DNA from: Kineococcus rubinsiae
GTDB taxonomy: Bacteria; Actinomycetota; Actinomycetes; Actinomycetales; Kineococcaceae
Assembly (NCBI RefSeq): GCF_011839805.1
Contig: NZ_VWPY01000004.1
Location: forward strand, 62,001-126,000
Reading direction: 5' to 3'
DNA: 64,000 nucleotides
In this document: piece after piece, positions 59,161 through 64,000 of the stretch
How positions within the stretch are numbered: position 1 is the stretch's first letter
Layout: every line of letters starts with the position of its first letter
Position numbers and translations under genes: made by a program
Notes under the pieces: model-generated
Databases searched by the model: none
Seen by the model: only the letters and a program-made list of their open reading frames with translations
Told to the model about the DNA's origin: nothing

Positions 59161-60975
59161 TCAGACGAGGAGCTGGGTCGTCGCCAGCTCGCGGTACAGC
59201 GGTGAGCTGTCGAGCAGCTCCGCGTGGGTGCCGCGCGCCAGCACCCGGCCGTCGTCGACCACGACGATCTGGTCGGAGTCCACGACGGTCGACAGCCGGT
59301 GCGCGACGACGACCAGGGTGCGGCGGTGCGCGGCGGCCGCGAGGGAGTCGCGCAGCAGCGCCTCGTTGCGGGCGTCGAGGCTGGCCGTCGGCTCGTCGAG
59401 CAGGAGCAGCTCGGCGGGGGCCAGCAGCGCGCGGGCGATCGCGAGCCGCTGCCGCTGCCCGCCCGAGAGCAGCACCCCGCCCTCCCCGACCTCGGCGTCC
59501 AACCCCTGCGGGGAGCGCTGCACCAGCTCCGTCAGCCCCACCTCGGCCAGCACGGCCATGACCTCGGCGTCGTCGGCCCCGGGCCGGGCGAGCGTGATGG
59601 TCGCCCGCAGCGTGCCGGACAGCACCGGCGCGTCCTGCTCGACGTAGCCGAGCCGGGCCCGCAGCTGCGCCCGCGGCACGGCCCGCACGTCGACGCCCCC
59701 GACGCGCACCGCCCCGCCGTCGACGTCGTGGAAGCGCTCGACCAGGCCCAGCAGCGTCGACTTCCCCGCCCCCGAGGGCCCGACCAGCGCCGTCCGCGTC
59801 CCCGCGGGGACGGTGAAGCTGACCCCGCGCAGGGCCGGGGTGCCGTCGGGGTAGCTGAAGCTCACGTCGTCGAGCTCGAGCAGCGGCGCGCCGGGCACGT
59901 CGCGCACGGGGGCGCCGACGACGGCGGGGTCGTCCTCCTCCACGGGCAGGACGACGACCTCCTGGATGCGGGTCAGGGCCGCGAGGCCGGCCTGCACGAC
60001 CGTCCAGACCCGCAGCACGGACCCCAGCGGGGCGACCAGGGTGAAGAGCAGCAGCACGAAGGTGACGAGGTCGGCGACCGACGTCGCACCCGACGCCACC
60101 CGCGCGCCGCCGACGCCGAGCACGGCCACGAAGGCGCCCTGCACGGAGATCTGCAGCGCCGGCGTGATGAGCGCGCGCAGCTTCGAGGCGCGCACCGCGG
60201 CGGCCCGGGCGCGCCCGGCCGCCGCGACCACGACGTCCAGCTCCCGGTCCGTGGCCCCGCTGGCGCGGATGGTCCGCAGCGCGGAGATCATCCGGCCCAC
60301 CGAGGAGCTCATCTCCCCCACCTGCCGCTGCGTCACGAGCTCCAGCCCGCCGAGCCGGGAGGACACGACCCCGATGACGGCCCCGGCGAGCGACACCGCG
60401 ACCAGGGTCACCGCGAGCAGCACCAGGTCGATGCGCGCCATGAGCACGATGGACCCGAGCAGCGTCAGCAGGGTCCCGAGCAGGTCGAACAGCCCCGAGG
60501 TGACGACGCCCGACAGGGCCGTGGTGTCGCTGCCGACGCGGGAGAGGAGGTCACCGGACGTGCGGGCGTCGCGCGAGGCGACCGTGATGCGGGCCAGGCG
60601 CGAGACGAGCGAGGTGCGCAGGCCCAGCACGACCCCGGCCCCCGCGCGCTCGAGCAGGAACTGCCGGAACCCGCCGACGACGGCCCCCACGAGCACGACG
60701 GCGACCAGCAGCACCGCCACCCGGCGCAGCACCCCGTCCTCGCCGACGACCGCGACGACGCGGCCGATCAGCAGGGGCTGCGCCAGCGACGTCACGGCGC
60801 TCACCAGCGACAGCGCGACCGCCACGGCGATCGCGGGCCGGTGCGGCAGCAGGTGCGGGAGCAGCAGCCGCCCCGCCTCGCGCCACGGCAGGACCTGGGG
60901 CCGCTCGGCCGTGCTGCGCCCGCGCAGGGTGGGGCGCCCGCGGCGGGTGCGGACGGGACCGGGCTCGGAGCTCAC
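59161..60975 (-). CDS. exporter-fold ABC transporter, fused membrane and ATPase domains
   Basis: This 604-residue half-transporter has six membrane helices of the type I exporter fold ([40 protein letters not shown]). The C-terminal ATPase has Walker [16 protein letters not shown], signature [17 protein letters not shown], Walker [14 protein letters not shown] and switch histidine [13 protein letters not shown] 60975 starts the protein. It probably works as a homodimer. The gene lies 50 nt upstream of the iron-regulated siderophore-binding protein on the same strand. Exporter-fold importers such as IrtAB are known for siderophores, so a link to iron is possible but unproven. Confidence 0.9.
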   Translation of the reverse strand: MSSEPGPVRTRRGRPTLRGRSTAERPQVLPWREAGRLLLPHLLPHRPAIAVAVALSLVSAVTSLAQPLLIGRVVAVVGEDGVLRRVAVLLVAVVLVGAVVGGFRQFLLERAGAGVVLGLRTSLVSRLARITVASRDARTSGDLLSRVGSDTTALSGVVTSGLFDLLGTLLTLLGSIVLMARIDLVLLAVTLVAVSLAGAVIGVVSSRLGGLELVTQRQVGEMSSSVGRMISALRTIRASGATDRELDVVVAAAGRARAAAVRASKLRALITPALQISVQGAFVAVLGVGGARVASGATSVADLVTFVLLLFTLVAPLGSVLRVWTVVQAGLAALTRIQEVVVLPVEEDDPAVVGAPVRDVPGAPLLELDDVSFSYPDGTPALRGVSFTVPAGTRTALVGPSGAGKSTLLGLVERFHDVDGGAVRVGGVDVRAVPRAQLRARLGYVEQDAPVLSGTLRATITLARPGADDAEVMAVLAEVGLTELVQRSPQGLDAEVGEGGVLLSGGQRQRLAIARALLAPAELLLLDEPTASLDARNEALLRDSLAAAAHRRTLVVVAHRLSTVVDSDQIVVVDDGRVLARGTHAELLDSSPLYRELATTQLLV

Positions 60976-61056
60976 CCGTGCATCCTCACCCGGGGCCGCG
61001 GACGCGGAACCCCCGCTCCGCCTCAAGCGCAACCGCCGGGGCGCCGATGGACCGGT

Positions 61057-62268
61057 GTGGCCTCCACCCCTTCCTGCAGCACCGTCGCCGCGCCGCCTCC
61101 GTCCTACTGGATCGAGTCGACCGCCGCGTTCCGCGTCGTCAGCAACCTCACCGTCGGCACGCGCATCATCGGCGCGGCGGTCCTGACCGGGATCGCGGGG
61201 GCCGCGACGGCCCTGGGCGTGCAGCAGGTCCTCGCGGGCGAGCGCGGGCCGCTCTGGGTGGCCGGTGCCGTCCTGCTGCTCGCGGTGGCCGTCTTCGCGT
61301 CCTACTTCGTGTCGCAGATGGTCGTCATGACCCTGCGCCGCGTCAGCTACGCCCTGCAGGGCATGGCCGACGGGGACATGACGCGGAGCATCGGCGTCGC
61401 GAGCTCCTGCGAGCTGGGCACCCTGGCGTCCACGCTGCGCATGGCGCAGCACGGCGTCGCCGACGCCATCGGCGTCATCTCCCGCTCCGCGGCCGCGCTG
61501 GCCACGTCCTCCCACGACCTGACCGCCGTGTCGGGGCGCATCGCCGAGTCCGCCGAGGACGCCGCGTCGCGCGCCACCGACGTCGCCACCGCGGCCGGCC
61601 ACGTCTCCGTCAACGTCCGCGCCGTCGCGACGGCGACCGCCGACATGGGCTCCTCGGTCGGGGACATCGCCACCAGCTCCGCCGAGGCCGCCGTGATGGC
61701 CGCGACCGCCGTCACCGAGGTCCACAGCACGACCGAGTCGATCAGCCGCCTGGGCGCGTCCAGCGCCGAGATCGGCAGCACGGTGAAGGCCATCACCGCG
61801 ATCGCCCAGCAGACCAACCTGCTCGCGCTGAACGCCACGATCGAGGCGGCCCGGGCGGGCGAGGCCGGCAAGGGCTTCGCGGTCGTCGCCGCCGAGGTCA
61901 AGGAGCTCGCCATGGAGACCGCCGCGGCCACGGAGGACATCTCCCGCAAGGTCTCCGCGATCCAGAGCGACACCGAGTCCGCGGTCGAGGCCATCGGCCG
62001 CATCGCCGCGACCATCGACCGCATCAACGACCTGCAGGGCGGCATCGCCGCCTCCGCGGAGCAGCAGACCGCGACCACCGCGAGCATGGGCGAGGACATC
62101 TCCGACGCCGCCCGCGGTTCCGCGGAGATCTCCGCGGGCATCGACAGCGTCGCGGGCGCCGCCCGCGGCACGACCGAGGCCGTCGGCGCCTCGCGCGCCT
62201 CGGCCGCGGAGCTCACCCGCCTCTCCGACGAGCTCGGGCAGGTCGTCGCCCGCTTCCGCCTCCACTAG
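61057..62268 (+). CDS. methyl-accepting chemotaxis-type protein without extracellular sensor
   Basis: This 403-residue receptor has two membrane segments ([19 protein letters not shown] and [20 protein letters not shown]) separated by only about ten residues, so there is no extracellular ligand domain. A HAMP-like stretch ([20 protein letters not shown]) follows, then a long coiled-coil signalling domain with the conserved tip [20 protein letters not shown]. It should sense an internal or membrane signal. GTG 61057 has no good Shine-Dalgarno sequence. The gene is divergent from the ABC exporter. Other chemotaxis genes are absent here. Confidence 0.88.
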   Translation: MASTPSCSTVAAPPPSYWIESTAAFRVVSNLTVGTRIIGAAVLTGIAGAATALGVQQVLAGERGPLWVAGAVLLLAVAVFASYFVSQMVVMTLRRVSYALQGMADGDMTRSIGVASSCELGTLASTLRMAQHGVADAIGVISRSAAALATSSHDLTAVSGRIAESAEDAASRATDVATAAGHVSVNVRAVATATADMGSSVGDIATSSAEAAVMAATAVTEVHSTTESISRLGASSAEIGSTVKAITAIAQQTNLLALNATIEAARAGEAGKGFAVVAAEVKELAMETAAATEDISRKVSAIQSDTESAVEAIGRIAATIDRINDLQGGIAASAEQQTATTASMGEDISDAARGSAEISAGIDSVAGAARGTTEAVGASRASAAELTRLSDELGQVVARFRLH

Positions 62269-62281
62269 GACCCGCCGGGCG

Positions 62282-62322
62282 CTGGACCCCCTGGACCCCC
62301 CTGGACCCGCCGGACCCTGGAC
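62282..62322. repeat. short CTGGACCC-type imperfect repeats
   Basis: CTGGACCCC (62282), CTGGACCCC (62291), CTGGACCCG (62301) and CTGGACGCG (about 62317) recur with uneven spacing after the chemoreceptor stop. I assign no function. Confidence 0.6.
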
Positions 62323-62369
62323 GCGCCCGGACCGGCGCGGGACAGTGACCGCCTCACCGAGGAGGCGCC

Positions 62370-62750
62370 GTGCCGCGACAGGTCATCACCACCCCCGACG
62401 CACCCCGCTCGCCGTTCTACAGCCAGGGCGTGCGGGCCGGGACGCTCGTGCTCGTGTCGGGGACGACGGGCGTCGACCCGGCCACGGGCTCCTTCGCCGG
62501 CGACACCGTCCAGGCCCAGACGCGCCAGGCGCTGCGCAACTGCGAGGCCGTCCTGCGGGCGGGCGGCGCCAGCCTCGACGACGTCGTGGAGGTGGGCGTG
62601 CTGCTCACCGACCCGGACGACTTCGCCGGCATGAACGAGGAGTACGCGCGGTGGTTCCCGGTCGACCCACCGGCCCGCTACGCGGCGCGGCTCGGCGCCG
62701 CGCTGCCCGGGCTGCTCGTCTCGATCCGCATGACGGCGTCCACGGCCTGA
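62370..62750 (+). CDS. RidA-family protein
   Basis: This 126-residue trimeric RidA/YjgF-family protein deaminates reactive enamine/imine intermediates. Family segments are RSPFYSQGVRAGTLVLVSG at the N-terminus, ALRNCEAVLRAGGASLDDVV in the middle, and VEVGVLLTDPDDFAGMNEEY. RYAARLGAALPGLLVSIRMTA ends the protein, but the exact catalytic arginine cannot be assigned by eye. GGAGGCGCC precedes GTG 62370. It is convergent with an SDR gene, with a strong hairpin between them. Confidence 0.9.
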   Translation: MPRQVITTPDAPRSPFYSQGVRAGTLVLVSGTTGVDPATGSFAGDTVQAQTRQALRNCEAVLRAGGASLDDVVEVGVLLTDPDDFAGMNEEYARWFPVDPPARYAARLGAALPGLLVSIRMTASTA

Positions 62751-62775
62751 CCCCCGCCTCGCCGGCGACTGCGGG

Positions 62776-62815
62776 GGCGGGGCGGGGAGCCGCTCGCGCG
62801 GCCCCCCGCCCCGCC
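62776..62815. terminator. 18-bp hairpin with one mismatch between convergent genes
   Basis: Bases 62776-62793 pair with 62798-62815 around TCGC, with one A/C mismatch. It lies between the stops of ridA (62750) and the SDR (62833) and probably ends both transcripts. Confidence 0.6.
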
Positions 62816-62832
62816 GGTTCACGCCGGCGACG

Positions 62833-63561
62833 TCACCCGGAGATGCCGCTGAGGTCGAAGGACCGCGGCGGGCCCGCGAGGAGCGCCTTGGCCTGGACGC
62901 CGTAGCGGTCGAGGACCTCGACCTCACCGGCCTCCAGCCCGTCCAGCGCCAGCCGCACGAGGTCGGCAGGGTCGTTCAGGGCCCCCTCGGGCAGGTCCAG
63001 GCCGTGCTCCCGAGCGAAGGCCTCCATCGACTCCGTGGCCGTCAACCCCGGCACGAGGGCGGTCACCTGGGTCCCCTGCGCGGCCAGCTCGGCCCGGATC
63101 CCGTTGGTCAGGCCCCACTGCGCGGACTTGGCCGCCGCGTAGGCGGAGTTGCCCTCGACCGTGGTCCACGCCGCGGCCGAGAGGACGTTGAGGATCGCGC
63201 CGCCGCCGTTGCGGGCCAGGACGGGCGCGAAGGCGCGGACCATCGCCAGGGTCCCCCAGAAGTTCGAGTCGACCACCTCGCGGACCGCGCGCAGGTCACC
63301 CCCGAGCAGGTCGCCGCCGGCGGTGGACGCCGCGTTGTTGATCAGGACGTCGACGTCGCCGGCGGCCGCGGCGGCCGCCTCGACGGAGGCCTGGTCGGTG
63401 ATGTCGAGGCGGAGGACCTCGACCCCGGGGACGTCGACGAGCTCCGGGCGCCGGGCGGTGGCGTAGACCTTGGCGCCGCGGCGCAGGAGCTCGGTGGTGA
63501 AGGCGCGGCCGATGCCGCGGTTGGAGCCGGTGACCAGTGCGGTGCTGCCGTGGAGGTTCAT
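62833..63561 (-). CDS. short-chain dehydrogenase/reductase
   Basis: This 242-residue classical SDR has VTGSNRGIGRAF near the N-terminus, LINNAAS near residue 75, LNVLSAAAW with the catalytic serine near 128, and SAYAAAKSAQWG for Tyr and Lys. The longer frame is antisense. ATG 63561 is 6 nt after TACGGT, a leaderless layout. It is divergent from an AraC-type regulator at the window edge, which may control it. The substrate is unknown. Confidence 0.9.
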   Translation of the reverse strand: MNLHGSTALVTGSNRGIGRAFTTELLRRGAKVYATARRPELVDVPGVEVLRLDITDQASVEAAAAAAGDVDVLINNAASTAGGDLLGGDLRAVREVVDSNFWGTLAMVRAFAPVLARNGGGAILNVLSAAAWTTVEGNSAYAAAKSAQWGLTNGIRAELAAQGTQVTALVPGLTATESMEAFAREHGLDLPEGALNDPADLVRLALDGLEAGEVEVLDRYGVQAKALLAGPPRSFDLSGISG

Positions 63562-63567
63562 GGTTCG

Positions 63568-63573
63568 ACCGTA
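63568..63573 (-). promoter_or_regulatory. leaderless -10 element TACGGT
   Basis: On the minus strand TACGGT (63573 to 63568) ends 6 nt before ATG 63561 of the SDR gene. Confidence 0.4.
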
Positions 63574-63652
63574 GGGAGCTCGGGTGCGCGGATCGATGCC
63601 CGGACGACTCGTCTTCTTGCTCGTCCGCCTCACGCCGTGGTGAGGTGGCGCC

Positions 63653-64000
63653 GTGGATCCCCTGAGCGACGTCCTGTCCGTGTCGGGCGTGCGGGGGGCG
63701 CTGGGCAACCGCGTCGCCGCCGGCGGCCGCTGGGCGATGGCCCTGGACGACTGCGCCGGGGAAGCCGTGCTGCACACCGTCACGTCGGGCAGCGCGTGGC
63801 TGAGCGTGCCGGGGCGCGACCCGCTGGAGCTGGCCGCGGGTGACGTCGTCCTGGTGGGCGCCGGTGTCCGCCACACCCTGGGCGACTCCGCCGTGGCGGT
63901 GGGACCGCGCTGCGACCGCGCCGCGGCCGTGCGCCGCGGTCGCACGGGCGAGGTCCTCACGCTGGGCACCGCCCCCGCCACGACGGGCGTCGTCACCCTC
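63653..64000 (+). CDS. AraC-family regulator with cupin sensor, 3' end outside window
   Basis: The first 116 residues are visible. They begin MDPLSDVLSVSGVRGALGNR and continue as a beta-rich cupin of the AraC-binding type (VLHTVTSGSAWLSVPG, LELAAGDVVLVGAGVRHTLG). The AraC DNA-binding domain would lie beyond the window. GTG 63653 follows a TGAGGTGG stretch. It is divergent from the SDR gene, a common AraC-SDR arrangement. Confidence 0.85.
   Translation, partial: MDPLSDVLSVSGVRGALGNRVAAGGRWAMALDDCAGEAVLHTVTSGSAWLSVPGRDPLELAAGDVVLVGAGVRHTLGDSAVAVGPRCDRAAAVRRGRTGEVLTLGTAPATTGVVTL

Noticed and set aside
62282-62322. CTGGACCC repeats as a functional array
   Set aside because: Spacing is irregular and the run is short; it looks like simple-sequence expansion.

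Overview
The window is very G+C-rich and densely coded, with many GTG starts and 1- to 4-base gene overlaps. Its gene content is actinobacterial: F420-dependent glucose-6-phosphate dehydrogenase, an EthR/EthA-type pair, a BTAD/AfsR-type regulator, a HemD-like regulator of the NnaR type, GlnR-like boxes and a DtxR/IdeR-like iron box. Two chemoreceptor-like genes suggest a motile organism. A Kineococcus-like member of the Kineosporiales would fit, but that is a guess from protein style and not a search result. I saw no tRNA, rRNA, CRISPR array, transposase or phage gene.

Layout. 1-8.8 kb: a LacI-type regulator cut by the window edge, an NCS2 nucleobase permease, an SDR and divergent XRE regulator, a FAD oxidoreductase, an SRPBCC protein, a hemerythrin-like protein and a DrrAB-type ABC exporter. 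8.9-13.3 kb: a large BTAD-NTPase-TPR regulator and an Old Yellow Enzyme homologue. 13.5-25.6 kb: a nitrate/nitrite assimilation island. It holds a nitrate reductase fused to a CysJ-like flavoprotein, divergent from narK, a small unknown gene, nirB, nirD, a siroheme synthase with an apparent one-base frameshift, an NnaR-type regulator and a sirohydrochlorin chelatase. 25.7-31.1 kb: a LuxR-type regulator divergent from a formaldehyde/alcohol dehydrogenase operon with a 28-bp palindrome between them, then a DUF1345 membrane protein.

31.1-36.2 kb: a recombination scar made of two gene tails, an OmpA/lipoprotein pair, a small membrane protein, a D-2-hydroxyacid dehydrogenase, a sugar-dehydrogenase lipoprotein and fgd. 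36.5-43.0 kb: a SorC-regulated operon with a periplasmic binding protein, a fused ATPase-permease, a second permease and an amidohydrolase of unknown substrate. 43.1-47.8 kb: an ArsR-like regulator with tandem operators, an MFS exporter, a DedA protein and a chemoreceptor carrying a PilZ domain. 47.8-51.2 kb: gatCAB. 51.3-55.5 kb: ethR divergent from an ethA-like monooxygenase, hydrolase and alcohol dehydrogenase operon. 55.6-64 kb: an FRG-domain protein, CGNR regulator, EamA transporter, iron-regulated siderophore-binding lipoprotein, exporter-fold ABC protein, short chemoreceptor, RidA, an SDR and a truncated AraC-type regulator.

Cross-cutting signal: at least a dozen genes have a TAnnnT hexamer ending 6-8 nt before an ATG or GTG start that lacks a Shine-Dalgarno sequence. 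This is the expected layout of leaderless actinobacterial transcripts. Several regulator/target pairs also show clear palindromic or tandem operators in these short promoters.
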